Assembly: GCA_027574665.1 (NCBI GenBank)
Contig: CM050654.1
Span: 34,491,722 to 34,555,721, forward strand
DNA length: 64,000 bases
Direction: 5' to 3'
From: Rhynochetos jubatus
Lineage: Eukaryota > Chordata > Aves > Eurypygiformes > Rhynochetidae
A model generated the notes under the pieces. The model saw only the letters and a list, made by a program, of their open reading frames with translations, searched no databases and was not told where the DNA came from. The position numbers and the translations under genes are program-made. How positions within the stretch are numbered: the stretch's first letter is position 1; each line of letters starts with the position of its first letter. Below are positions 39,001-51,373 of the stretch, in pieces.

Positions 39001-41817
39001 GTAAAACATTTAATTCCACTACTAGAAGTGATTATCACTTTTTTTTGAGTATGAACAAAGAAGAATGACTAATGACCAAGCTTTTCAGACATAGTTTCAG
39101 CTGTAATATATGAAAATGGCCATGAACATGGAACAGTGAAGTTGGTATGTGTATATTACATAAGCAATCACCACAAACCCTCAAATATTTCTCTGACTAG
39201 ACAGACAGTGAGAATGGAACACTTAGTATTTCCAAGGACAGTCCCACTATAATGAGGAAGAGCACAGAAAAATTTTAAATGTTTGTGTTAAGAATAGTCT
39301 CCTATATATAAGCTTACCTCCATCATTTGCAAGGATAAAGTTTGCAAGCACTGATGCTCTCCTTCTCAAAAAAATGTCTTTGTATATGTCACTTTCTGAC
39401 TCACTACAGGGAAGGCAATTATTTTTACAAAGATTATTATTTAGCAGGTTTTTACTTTCATCCTGAAAAAATATATTCCCGTATAAGAAAATATAGTATT
39501 GTTGTATCCTGCAGCATACTGGCTGTGATAGAGTTGTAAAAAATCAGTTACAAGCTTAGAGTCATTAAACCAGACAATTTTAGGACATTAAAAAGGTAAG
39601 ATAGTTTTACGCATGGATTCTTAAGTATAATTATCCTGTGCGGGTTCAGCTACCAGAACAAGCAGGGAAGAGTATCTTTTCTGAGTTATCTGCAGTATTA
39701 TCTTTATCTTCCAAAAAACGGTGGGAGACTTGAAGTCTTAGGGTCTTATAATGGGGATAGGTTTGGGCCATCATGCACAGCAGCGATTATCCCAATCACT
39801 GCAGTGATTTATACCTGTGTTGTAACATGGGAGAGTAGGGAACAGTGGTGTTTCTTGCTATTTGTTTCCAGAAGAGCACAGCAGTTGCTCAGCGCTACTG
39901 TTGTTATGTTTCTCCCTACCAGTTTAATGTCACAAAACTAAGATGCAAACCCATTATGATCCATCCATGATAATGCTTGAAGTACAGCGCGCTTGCATAA
40001 TGCAGCTATTATGTCATTCAAACGTGCATGAAATCCCAAACTGGAAGTACAACTACTCTGAACACCACTGAAATCCCTTTCACTCTGATCAATGGGACTA
40101 AGTGGGCTGAGAACAATTACATAAAGCTCAGTATCAAGCAAAGTGCACACATGGAAATAAGAAACTTGAGGTGTGAGCTCAGGCTGAGGGCTAGTTTTAT
40201 TTTTTCAGATGCAATCAAAGCAAAAACAAAGAAAAAATTAATTTTCAATAATATTTAGTACATAGGAGTAGATAGAAATACTACGTAGGCATTATCTATT
40301 TATTCATTGGTAATCTTAAAGAAGGTCTGTTAATCACATATTTTATTGCTGTCAGCTTTGTTTGCAGAATTGTCATGAACAATGAGTAATTTACTGTATC
40401 AGCTCCAGAGGCTCAAAAAAAAAAACGTGCTGCAAATTCCTTTCTTCCCAGTATGTGTGTCTCCTACAATTTTACGTCTCATTCTATTTCATTCCCCACC
40501 ACCTCCCAAATGATGTACTCCAAGCTTGAAAAGGGAAAAGGCATGGGTTATCAGAGCACGCTTCACCACTAAATATTAATCACTTAGTCTCTCAGTGAAA
40601 ACTACTTTATCATCAGCAGTGCTGATATTCTTCGATTCTGACAGAAGCCATTGAGACAGACTTACAACAGCAACCAACAGAAGAATGAGTTTTCAGCATT
40701 TGGAATTGGTTTCAATGCTGTGGTAATTTCAGTTAATCAACAAAGACTGATTCAAGTTGAAGCTCTACATAGTTATTGATTTGACTTTGAATTTTTTAAA
40801 AAGTAAGTGTAAACATATTTGCTTCCAAACATTTCTGCAACTGGCAGGTTTAGCGCTCCAGATTTTGTCGTATTTAAATGTCTATGACAGTCCAAGATCA
40901 TGATCTCATGTTATGAGTTCCACTGACATTTAAGAACTTTCCAATTAAAGTTTTAAAAAATCCCTCCCTCTGCCAACTTAAAAATAAAGGTACAAAGATA
41001 AAACTAAATTGCTGAATTAGTTCAGTGATATAATTCACTATAATGCTATCATTAACTTAATTGACATTATGCAAATTTACATCAGCTCTGGATATGCCTT
41101 TTATTTATAGGCTTTTTGTTTTAAAGATACAAACAGTAATTACACCAGAACAATTTTTGCAATTTGAGTGGGTTTAATCAATCAATTAAAACTACAAGAT
41201 ACACTTTAAAAAAAGAACCTGGTGAAAATCTGCCAGAACTTTCCTTTGAAATACAGGTGATGTTTGCCTGCGTGCTGGCAAAAATGCTATGTGAATGGAT
41301 AGCCATCTTTTAAATACAGCTTAAGGAACGCTTTGTTGGCTGCCTAACGCTCTTCAGAGCAGAACATTTTCTAAGCAGTGGCGTTAAATTCTCGCATTTA
41401 TGTCTCAGCTTAGTCATACTTATAGGTACTTCTTGTCTTTGACAACTGTCCACGAGGCAAGCCCATATAACCCTGTCTCTTCCGTGTGCAACACCACAGA
41501 GGAGGGAGAGGTTTACAACGGGGAGGTTTCCAATCATCAGTTTTCCGCCTGGTATCTATACACTGCAGGCTGATATCAGAACTGAATTCCAATTTTAAGT
41601 AAATTACACCCACTGTGGGAATTTCTGACCTCTGCTAAGATGTCCCATCTTTAGAGTCAAGCACTTAGGTTTGTCTGAAGAAAGATTTTCACATGCCAGT
41701 ACATCACCACAATCTACCGCAGATGGAAGTGCTTGAGGTTTTTTCCCAATTTCTTTAGAAACTTAGTCTTCGAGAGAGTATGGCTAATCCATGCTGCGTT
41801 TCCAGCTCTCAGACACT

Positions 41818-41975
41818 GCACTAGATCTCGAGGTTAACTGACAAAACCAAAAGACCCTTGAGGAACGACGCAACGTCTGCAAGTGTGCAAGATGAAAACG
41901 TGCTTTCGGCCAGCAGCATTAGGAGCAGTGACACGATCTTTCAGCCACGGAGCCACAGGAGTTCCAGGCTGTTCG
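41818..41975. promoter_or_regulatory. CpG cluster in intron, possible regulatory element
   Basis: About nine CpGs in 155 bp, including GAACGACGCAACGTC, ACGTGCTTTCGG and GACACGATC, in an otherwise CpG-poor intron. No repeat or gene is recognised. Retained CpGs may mark a protected or recently inserted sequence. Confidence 0.25.
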
Positions 41976-42120
41976 TTGACAAGTGACCACACTCTCTTTT
42001 GTGGTTTGACTGGTGTCCAGAGCCGCCTTTAGATGGCTGCTTACTATCACTGCCATGCTTCAGCACACAAATACACAGATTGGGCCTAAACAGAAACACA
42101 CTTTATGTGGCTGTTTTTAG

Positions 42121-42142
42121 AAAAAAAGAAAAAAAGAAAAAG
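42121..42142 (+). repeat. A-rich purine tract
   Basis: A7-G-A7-G-A5-G, a simple low-complexity purine run. Confidence 0.85.
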
Positions 42143-43375
42143 TCATTCTGGAAACATGAAAGAGAGAAAGAAACAATTGAGAGTGAAGTTTTATTTTTTC
42201 CCCCCCTAAATGTCAAACTGCACCTTCAACTCCCTGAGAACACGTAATAGGATAAAAGCAAGTCTGACAGCTATTCAACAACCTAGATCTTTCAATAACA
42301 AAAAACAAGTTGCAATTTTCTGTGAGCACTTCTAAGAGTAACCAAGTTTCAGAGGAAGTAAAAACAATTCAATAGGTCCTTGTCTTAAAAAAGAGGTTCA
42401 TAGATATGAAGAACCTGAATATAAATTCAGCTTACAAGTTTCTCCTCGTTTCCCTTCATCCATTCAGGCTGACTCTTCAGAGAAGATACACTGCATGAGT
42501 CTTGCCTAGGTGTGGGCACAGTAAACGTGAAAAATGAATGAGATGTACCCTGACAACCGCAAAATGCACCTTGATACTGATGCATCCCGTCATAGATCAC
42601 ACAGCCCATGGTACGCTCCTGAACAGCCGGACTAGCTGTAAGGCACACATAAGACCTTGGCCTTTCACCATACTGAGCTACTGCCCACATTCCCTGAACG
42701 AACATTCCACTTTCTGCAGCTTGTGGAAAAGGCACCTATCATTTTAACGTGCTCTGCAGTTAGTAGATAGAGAGGTGCCAATCATTCTGAGACACTTTCT
42801 TTTCTCCTTCTCTGGGAGAACAGTGTTCAGAATTATTTAGTTGTCAAAATGTGACACAACAATGCAACAAAAAAGGCTTCGCTTGGTGGCGAATATGGAT
42901 GAATAAGAAGAGTATCAACTTCTTTGGGGCCATCAGAATGAAACACAGAGCTTTCACTCTTCCAAACAAAAGTGCTCAATTCCTGAGGCCAAAATTATGA
43001 ACCCAAGATCCCAAAAGGGGTCACAAAGGTCATGAAGACCCCAATTACTGCCTTAAATGCAGGGGCTCCTAAATGGTAAAGCACTTCACTTTTTAATGTC
43101 ACCTTTTTCCAGATGCTTTAACTTCTGCACATTCATTAAACAACCAGAACTGACCATCCTGACGTCCACCTGCTTTCAAGCCCCAGTCCAGACCAACAGA
43201 TTAGCTGTCCCACAGCTGAAGTCCTCTGTGGCCGTTCTTTCCAGAACATCACACTGGGAACTCAGGTGTTCTTCTCATCACGACACCTAAACCTTTCTCA
43301 GGGTCACCACTTTCTCAGATAGAATTGTATCACAACAGCGGTATGACTGTTCCTTTCCTAGGACTACAAGTATTT

Positions 43376-43399
43376 GGGGGGGGGGTGGTGGTGGTGGTG
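43376..43399 (+). repeat. G10 followed by (TGG)4, G-quadruplex-prone
   Basis: Ten consecutive G residues (43376-43385) run into TGGTGGTGGTGG. On the plus strand, the non-template strand of nothing known and the template strand of DPP10, this could form a G-quadruplex. Length polymorphism and sequencing errors are both likely here. Confidence 0.85.
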
Positions 43400-43579
43400 T
43401 TTATAATTATTTTGCTGTCTTAAAAGAAATATAACATCATCTTGAGTGCACATAGGTCCGTACTGTTGCTAAGACACAGACAGAAGTACAGCTTATCTTC
43501 ACTCACAGAGGATCTTAGCATCATTTCCAGCAAATTTTAGCAGCAGTGCTTTACTCTGAGTTCACTAATGAACACACCA

Positions 43580-43740
43580 GGTAGCGTGGGGCCCACAAGG
43601 GGAACCTTATTTGAATCATCCTCATGACATTGTAGCTTCCCACTGACAACTACTTTTTAAGGTCTGTCAATCAGCCAATTCCTAATCCATTTAAAATCCA
43701 ATCTACTGCCATTTTGTTTAATGTGGTCAGTGAAATAGCT
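43580..43740 (-). mobile_element. Ancient CR1-type LINE, reverse transcriptase fragment
   Basis: Read on the minus strand, AAATGGATTAGGAATTGGCT then GATTGACAGACCTTAAAAAG corresponds to the CR1 RT segment W(I/V)KNWLTDRSQKV, in the diverged form typical of ancient amniote copies (AAATGGATTAAAAACTGGCT, AACTGATAGGTCTCAAAATG). In-frame stops replace some codons. Downstream, TTCCCCTTGTGGGCCCCACG is a possible relic of the SGVPQGSVLGP region, with indels. No 3' tail is attached. Confidence 0.6.
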
Positions 43741-45544
43741 TGAACAATTCTAAAGGACAATATTTAATTGAAAAGTAGTCATGGCCTCAAGTCTCCCATT
43801 TGCATCTACCTTTTCTACTACAGAACAGACTAGTATCCAGAAACTAGTTGGAATTTAATTTTTTAACAACATCTCTTAGGAGACAATAAGCCTTTAAAGC
43901 TAATGGAGGTCTGTGTCTTACCCTCTCAGAACTGAAGCCTAAGAACTATAGCCAAAATCCTCCATTCCAAGTACAGGTTACAGAAATGTGTGAAACAGAG
44001 CAAGACAGGATGGTTGGAAAAGCTCTTTGAAATGAAAAATAACAGTATGTGGCCGAATGGCTGCCCAGAAGTAGACATCCTTGACAGAGAGGTTGGGAAG
44101 AAACTGCTACAGGAGTCTTCAACATCCTGAACATGAAATACTGGCCACTCAAAAACTCTACCCGTAGACAAGGCAGAGTTATTTCCTGCTGACCCCTAAG
44201 GAGCTCCCTGTGCACCATCTCATCAATGATTTTATGTGGGGACGGGGAAGGCAACGCTCGGAATTTCTGTATGCTTAGGAACAAATTAACCAGATAAAAA
44301 TGCCTCCAAATACATAAAAAGAAAATTTCTCAATTAAATATACATTATAGTGAATCTTCTGACTGCGATAAGATTTGATTTCAGTTCTTTCACAACAAAA
44401 AACGAACACATAACCACAGCCAACTACAACTGCTCTTCTGTACGAAATTCCACAGGATGGAAAGAGCTGATTTCATTCCTTAGAATTCATAACTAATTTA
44501 AATTTCAATGAAGCTAGTGCACACCTGTCTGCACATTTTGTTCCTCTAAATCAATCAAACCTAGAGTCTTCAGTGCCAAATTAGTGGCTCTTCCAAAGGA
44601 AAAAAAAAAACAAAAACCCATTATGTATTTTAGGAGTTATGGATTATATTTTAATTTAACAGTCACCATTGTATTCTGTATTAGCATCTGGTTTACATGC
44701 TCTGTTCTGTAATAGCTTTATTGGCATAATGAGCATACTACAATAAAATTTGTAAGAGCCAATGTCATATAACAAGCATTTTTACATTACTGTTATGTTC
44801 TGCTATAGATATGGCACTGACAAACATATACCCAGGGAAGAAAAATTCTGTTTTTCAAAATCTTTAATACATTTTTCATCGAACAGGGATCAAAATACTC
44901 TTTTTTCCAAGATAAATGGATCCATTTCAGTTGATAAGGGTCTTTCATCAAGTAACAAATGTAATTCGGGTTTGTGCAGCTTTCTGAGGCAGTGAAGCAG
45001 AGGAGTTTGTTTGCTGTGTTGTTTTAATCCAACACTACTTGCAAATATTAGATGACAATGATAAACACAGAGCAGTCAGCTGTTTCAACTAATTCCCTGG
45101 ACAATCCCTTTGCTATGCGTGTCCCCCTCCAGAATATATATTATAATCAGATGCAGTACCATGGCTTATGTGAAAGTTTTACTTTAAATGTAAATTTTGA
45201 CCGTTGGGTAAGGGCAGATCTCTTGTAGCAATATAAACTGAGTCATGTGCATTGTTAATGAAAAAAAATGGTGAGATGAAGAAGCTATGTTCACGTGGCA
45301 AGAAAATATCAAATGGACCATGGTTACATGGCCCAGGGTCTTCGCAATTCCTACAAAGGCACAGAATAAGTAAAATGTTCTCGTGATCACAAAACCAACA
45401 GGAAAGACAGCAAGGAAGAAAAAGAAAGGGAGGTCTTTCAGTTAAATCCCTAGACCCAGGAGTTGCCAAAAAGATATGAAAAATCTTATCTTCCTACAAA
45501 TCTGTATTTCTTTGTTTGTTTGCCTGCTTTCTGACCGAGGCACT

Positions 45545-45600
45545 GCTGTTAATCCTAACAAGAGCCCTGACCCAAAGCCAACTGAAGTCAACAGCACCAT
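45545..45600 (-). repeat. Weak match to an ancient amniote interspersed repeat
   Basis: On the minus strand, GTTGACTTCAGTTGGCTTTG followed by GGTCAGGGCTCTTG resembles the widespread reptile/bird motif TTGACTTCAATGGGCTTTGG, ATCAGGCCC. The match is short and diverged. Confidence 0.35.
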
Positions 45601-48385
45601 ATTCAAAGTAACCCTCTGGGGAGTTTGAATGAGGTTGCTCCCTAAATATTCCAAGAATCTCAAACTGAGGTGACAAAATAATCAAGAAATAAGATTTTGA
45701 TTGTAAGAACCCCTCGTCATGAAAATAACACCACTGAATTCAGTGTTTCTTTGTAAGGACTATTCACGTAATGGTTACTCAAAATTAAGGTGTCATCCTT
45801 TGCACATTGCTAAGGTTGTGAGTTATAACACAATATCAGTTCAGGAAATTCAGTCTAAAATATTATAATTCCACTAGTCTAAGAGCTTCCAAGCTAAGCC
45901 TGAATTTGTCATGAAGTCTCCTACCACGCTCTTCTGAAGGAAAGAAAGTATTTCTTTCTTACTAGCATATTGCTCTTCTGCAGAAAAGAAAACAAATGGA
46001 ATTATATGCAAATTAGGAAGTGCTGCAGCCCAGCAGGAGTTGATCTGCAGACAGAATGAGTGTTCAAGATCTGACATCCATCTATATTGACTGTACCTGA
46101 GGGCTTTTACTTCAGACCAGCTCTAGAGTGGCCTCATAGACTGAACTTCCCTCAGGGACTGCAGTGCATGTGGGATACTCCTGAATCCCACCAGCTTAGC
46201 AAGCTTCACCTGAAAGGAATTCATCTCGTGCTTTGCAGCCAACCAAGTGGGGGCAATGGGGTAACACTTTGAAAGGGCAAATATAATTCAAGCAAAAAGC
46301 TGGATGCAGAGGAAGCCAAAAGATACCACCATTCTGAGAAAAAATTCCACAGATCCATGTAACTGGGAAGCCCAAGACTGTCCCTGTACCTTCACAGAGT
46401 GAGGCTATCTTAGACCATAGTGCCCCCCTTCCCCAAGAATACTGGACAAGTGATCCTCATTAGGGAAATATCTGGAGACTTGTGGCATAACAAAAAAGTC
46501 CTTTCCCACAGCACTTGTATTATGACCGAGTGTAGCGAAAGGTCTGTAATGTTTCATCTAAAATGACTCACACATCCCAACATAATGGTTCACATGAAAA
46601 GTTATGCTTTTTCTTAAGAATTTGCAAGGCTAAGCCATTAGTCCAGATGTTTGCTAAGTGCTGGATTAGAATGGCCACATATTTGTTCACAGGTGCTTTG
46701 CAATGTATAATAGACACTGTTATTCATCAAGAGTAACTCCACTAAAATCAAAGACAGACAGGGCTAGAGGTGGTAGAAAGGAATACAAATCAAGCTGTAG
46801 AATTCCAGCTTTGCTCTATCTTCTTTCTTATCCGTGTGGGTAGACAGCAACACTAATTATACACAAACAAAAAGTTTTACTATGACCTTGGAATCACATA
46901 CTTAATATCAAATGAATTTCTGATACCTAGCAAAAATGGTTTAGCTATTATTGTATTGTACAGTCCTGTTTACAAAGAGGTTATTAATAAGCTTTGTTAT
47001 GTGGGTCAACCACTTGATTCCTAAATAATGGCCTTTCAGTTAACAGGAAAGAAAGTAAATTATTGGAGTTTTGAGACTGCCCTTTAACCTTGTCACCTAG
47101 AGGAAAAAAAGGTGCTGTCATTAAATTAAAAGGCTTCTAGATTTCAGACTTATCTTACAATGTAGTTTACACCTCACTCTTCTTGTAAAGGTGAATACAG
47201 ACCTGACTGAAGGATGGTGAAGAAAGGAAACTGATAGTGCAGTGACCTCTGTGTTCAGAGCAAACGCTAATAATTCTGGGAACTGATCTTTGATTACCTT
47301 CTCCCCCCACACCCTTTTTTTGTTTAAGGCCTTTGAAACCTATGACAAACAGTTCTCTGTATTAACTTTTGTACCACTAGCACTACATCTAAAGTAACAC
47401 TTTTTCAGAAGCAGCTTTGCAATAAATGCAATCCTCATAAAGAGTGAAGTAATATTTCTCAAGTCAGTTCTCTACAGCCTTACCATTGCTGCAGTGTGTC
47501 ACCGAGACAGGATTGGAAAGAACAGTAGCAAAGCCATGCTGTCTATGCATGCAAACCAGGAACGTTACCCTGGTTGGACATTTCTTCCGACAGGGACATG
47601 GCACAGAAATGCAATACAGTCTACCTGGCGTTTCTAGTGTATTTGTTCCTTAGAGGGGGTGAGAGGGAGAACAGCGTATTAAAGACAGGCACGGCATTTT
47701 TGTTGTTCCTGGTTTGGGAGAGTGAGTCAAATCAAGGGCTGCATTACTTCTGGGTGGAGATACAAGTCTGGGATGTAAAAAACCATGGTTCAGTAACATA
47801 TATGAATGTAGAAGTCCTGCCTGATGGCACATATATCACTTATATCCTGATTCATTTCCTCAGTTAATGAAAGGGAAAACAAGCATTTGAATTCCTCCAT
47901 AGTAAAATATACTCACAGTAGTATGACAATGGCTAATTACATGGTAAAGCTGGTCTCCGGCCTGTCCCTTGATTGCACAGACATGACAAAGGTAAGTGCT
48001 GTGTGATGGCACAGGGCCACCAGTGCCATGCGAACTCCAAACAGCCAGGAACAATATTTTTATAATTTAGCCTGGTTTTAAGGGTGTAAAAGTCATCATT
48101 GTCACTGAAACTTGCCCTCTACGGTCTCTCAGTTGGTAAGCAAATTATTTTTATCAAATGAGTTTAAATGAGTGAAAAATGTGAACATTTTGCATGCCTA
48201 CTGCAAATTCCCAGCATCTACTTTTTATAAGGATTTTTCAGTAAGCAGCTTACCATGCATGCAATGATTTCATGCAGCTTACACAAAATAATGTTATTTA
48301 AAAATTAAAACAGACAGGCAGACAGATTGCAGTCATTCCAAATTGCTTCCTACAGGAGATTACTCCAATAAGCTAATAATGAATG

Positions 48386-48404
48386 CCCCCCACCCACCCC
48401 CTCC
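48386..48404 (-). repeat. C-rich tract, G-quadruplex-prone on minus strand
   Basis: The plus strand reads C6-A-C3-A-C5-TCC. On the minus strand this gives GG-A-G5-T-G3-T-G6, enough G runs with one-base loops for a compact quadruplex. It would lie in the nascent DPP10 transcript. Confidence 0.7.
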
Positions 48405-49009
48405 AGTGTACAGCTGGGACCACTGTACTGGAGCTGTCATTTTCCAGAGTTAAAATGAGCACTCTTCAGCCTGGTAGCTGTCCCACCACTGCTTTCAGAA
48501 AAGTGAATTAGGATGAAGAGCAATTCTAATTAAAAATAAAGAGCAGTATCCCCATTTCATGATTCATCTTAATCTTCTTTGGTTTAATTTGGGTTTCTGT
48601 GGTTATGGATTCTCCATCCTGGTCTGCTTTTAGTGACAGAAAAAGATAAATATATCTACCTGTAATACAAACATAGGACATTGTTTGAGCTAGTGGATTT
48701 TTCCAGAGCTGATTACGCCCCTGGCTCCAGTAACCAAAGGCACGCAGCCTACTGATGTACCTTGGCAGAAGAGAAGCACATGGCCAGCGAGAAGCACGAA
48801 ACAAAGCAGAGGCAGCCCAAGGATGCCACTGGTGCCACTGTCAGCAGTGACAAGCACAGCAACATCTGTGATGCCTACACTCCTCCCCCAGATATTGTAG
48901 TGGTTTCCAAGCCCTGGTAGTACAGGAGGTAGGAGAGGAGACAGGGAACCATACTTAGTCTCTGGTAATACCTAACCACTCAGGTATAGCTGAAGAGAAA
49001 AGTTCAGGC

Positions 49010-49037
49010 GGCCTATAGCTCCTGAGTGCTATAGGCC
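49010..49037. repeat. Short hairpin, 9-bp arms and 10-nt loop
   Basis: GGCCTATAG and CTATAGGCC are exact reverse complements separated by CTCCTGAGTG. A partial third copy, CTATA, follows at about 49051. There is no T-tract or RNA-gene context. Confidence 0.8.
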
Positions 49038-50936
49038 ACACTCCACAGTGCTATACTGTAACCTCCCTGTGTGTGTATGAGAATTTACTATCCTATTTGC
49101 TGCATTGTCTCAGCAGATACAGAATTTGTGCAACAGGAAAATCCATCCTCATACTTCATCTACTCAGAAAAAAAACCCCTCCGCAATTGTAATTCCATTT
49201 GCATTTGATTCCCGTGTTTTCCTTCCTTTCCGTTTGAGTTTAGAATTTCTACACGACTCAGCCTGTTAGCTCTCTGAGCACATCCCCAGACGCTGATGTG
49301 TGTATTTTTGCTGAACCAGGCAGGCCTCTCCTGATACGAAATTGTCAGAAGCTGACTGGCACATTCATTCATCAATTTCAAAAATGGCATTTGGTTACGT
49401 TTCTTCTTTCCCACCCGCCCGAGACCTTTAATGACCGTGCTTTCAACATGGCATTAACTGCTGATCTAACACAGCATTTACAGTCTGATGATGCACCGAA
49501 AAGTGTTTTAAAAATCTCATATAAAGTATTTTAATAACCACAGCTCCACAGAATTAATGGAGAAAAAATACAGGAAGTATTTTATTCATGGAATCCTTTC
49601 AACAAATCTACTAAATTCATCAAATTTAAAATGGCTAGGAGGAGAAATGTGCCGACTTTTAAGTATTTCACATTCTGACCAGTGTTCTAGAAGCGTTTTG
49701 TTTAGGCCTTTCTGTATACAAATCACTTTGCTCTTTCCTGTCTTTTAACCCTCCCTGTCCTTTCTTCTATACATAAAGAGCTTCTAAATTTCAATCCATT
49801 TAGTCATATCTAACCTTTATAGCATTTTTTTTCTGATGATGTATTCTTACAAAATGAAAATCATTCTGTAATAGTAGAGATTTTTCAATAAAATCAAGTG
49901 GTCCGCAGTATGCAATAAGAAAATGCTAATCACATGAATAGTTCATTGCATTTATGTAGCATAATATTAAAGAATGTGGGCTTATCACAGCATTTCACTA
50001 AATTATGTAAAATTCACTAATACAATATAGAGCTCATTCATCCAGTCGTTCAAAGGTTGTTCTCTCTCCTTGTCAGCCTTGCATTCTAACATTTAAACTA
50101 CAGGAAGGGAAAACGTTCTGAAATATAAACTTGGGCGCTGTTTTGTATGGGTTTTGTGTTTCTTGTTGATACTGATGGGCTCCAAGCACAGTGAATGCTA
50201 TCTGCTAAACTGACTGGATGTGCAACCAAGAAGGGAGCAAACATGCAGGCGAACTCCTCCCTCCGCTGGCACTAATACTGAAAAATAATATACTGTCCAC
50301 TGCCAAAGTGGAACTTCCTTCCTGTGTAAAGTAAATTGAAACTGACATCTGTTCCTATTTTTTTTTCTATTTCTTCCCTAAAAGGATACAAAAAGAATAT
50401 CGAGGGGAAAATACTGAGGGAAAAATACATTATCAATTGCTTAAAGCACCAAATTATGAGTCAGTATATTATATGGCTTTAGTCGTAATAAGGTAAGAAA
50501 AGATTATCATCTTTAATTAGAAAACAAATTTGAACCCATTATTTTACTTAGCTACTGGTTAGCAATTGCAAAGAATAGGTTTTCTGCTAAAAAAAAAGAT
50601 AATAAAACCAATTATAGAACTCAACCACTCACAGAATCACTATTTTACAACAGGTGAATACGGTTATTTTTCTTTATAAAATTAATTTTCTTCTTCAACC
50701 AAGGACATCGTGTGCAGTCCCACCCATTTTAAACTGGCCACAATATCATCCAGTTTTTAATATTCCTTACTGTACCTACCTCTTGGATATATAGCTCACA
50801 TGCTACTATACCTTGGAGAGACACAACTGATTTAAGGAAACATGCTCTAAAAGGTAAAAAGGGAATGTCTTGTCCTTATTGTTTTCTTACATATTTCTTA
50901 AAAATTCATATTCTAGAGAAAGGTCATGGTAATTGC

Positions 50937-51129
50937 AGAAGGTTCCTGAAAACTGGAAAAAAGCAAATGTCATTCCCATCTTCAAGAAGGAAGACACGGC
51001 TAACCATGGGCTGGTCAGCCTCACCTTGATCCCTGGGAATGTGGTGGAACAACTAATCCTGCTAACCACTCCCAGGGCTATGAAGGCGATGACGATAATC
51101 CAGAGCAGTTAACAAAGATCTACAAAGGG
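50937..51129 (+). mobile_element. CR1 LINE, ORF2 reverse transcriptase segment
   Basis: On the plus strand this reads KVPENWKKANVIPIFKKEDT, then LVSLTLIPGNVVEQLIL, the CR1 RT region (family pattern: VPDDWRKANVTPIFKKG, PVSLTSVPGKVMEQLIL). A large deletion follows, then QRSTKGI from the HGFTKGKSC region, after an in-frame TAA. It is the 5' part of the composite copy continuing at 51190. Confidence 0.92.
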
Positions 51130-51188
51130 TATCACAGAATCACGGACTATCTCAAGTTGGAAGGGACCCATAAGGGTCACCAACTTTT
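51130..51188 (-). mobile_element. CR1 3' tail inserted in opposite orientation
   Basis: TCACAGAATCACGGACTATC followed by TCAAGTTGGAAGGGACCCAT is the 3' end of a different CR1 subfamily reading on the minus strand. It breaks the plus-strand CR1 between its RT part (50937-51129) and its 3' part (51190-51373), so it appears to be a nested, severely 5'-truncated insertion of under 60 bp. Confidence 0.8.
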
Positions 51189-51189
51189 T

Positions 51190-51373
51190 AGTGTGACAAC
51201 GGTCACACACTTGAACAGGTTGCCCAAACAGGCTGTAAAGTGTCCACCCTCGGAGAACCTGACTGGCAACAGCCCTGAGCAACCTGCTGGAGGTGAAATT
51301 GCTGTGAGAATGCTAGTTGGACTAGACCACCCCCAGAGGCATCTTCAACCTCAGCAATGCTGTGATTCTGAAT
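51190..51373 (+). mobile_element. CR1 LINE, ORF2 C-terminus and 3' tail
   Basis: TTGAACAGGTTGCCCAAACA, CTGAGCAACCTGCTGGAGGT and GTTGGACTAGACCACCCCCA follow the CR1 C-terminal coding and 3'UTR text, ending in GCTGTGATTCTGAATG. It continues the element interrupted at 51130-51188, with the bulk of the RT missing between the halves. Confidence 0.88.

Larger units (their letters stand above)
25361..43579 (-). other. DPP10: DPP10 long intron, central part
   Basis: AT-rich intron. It contains ancient CR1 pieces at 29483-29690 and 32785-32880, a candidate recursive splice point at 29739-29740, a plus-strand splice-bordered stretch at 30305-30638 with a poly-A/purine tract after it, a possible microexon at 36052-36073, a CpG cluster at 41818-41975 and a G/TGG tract at 43376-43399. 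I see nothing specific in 25400-29480, 33000-36000, 36100-41800 or 42150-43370, apart from short (CA)6 at about 26010-26022. Confidence 0.85.
43741..50936 (-). other. DPP10: DPP10 long intron, 43.7-50.9 kb
   Basis: AT-rich intron with little that can be named: a weak ancient-repeat match at 45545-45600, a C-rich tract at 48386-48404 and a hairpin at 49010-49037. Open frames on both strands are short, overlap one another and show no domain. A 54-codon frame including the ATG at 48780 reads MASEKHETKQRQPKDATG but has no recognised homologue. Confidence 0.8.

Noticed and set aside
39318-39364. Open 47-nt stretch with a gtaag donor on the minus strand, reading RRASVLANFILANDG
   Set aside because: The acceptor would be GAG, a poor 3' splice site. 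No DPP10 or other homology is recognised.
40030-40110. Possible ancient repeat around CTGATCAATGGGACTAAG
   Set aside because: Only a short shared word with amniote repeats. Nothing extends on either side.
48740-48920. Small plus-strand open frame containing MASEKHETKQRQ
   Set aside because: 54 codons, no homologue recognised, and a repeated GAGAAGCAC explains the local similarity. Not supported as a gene.
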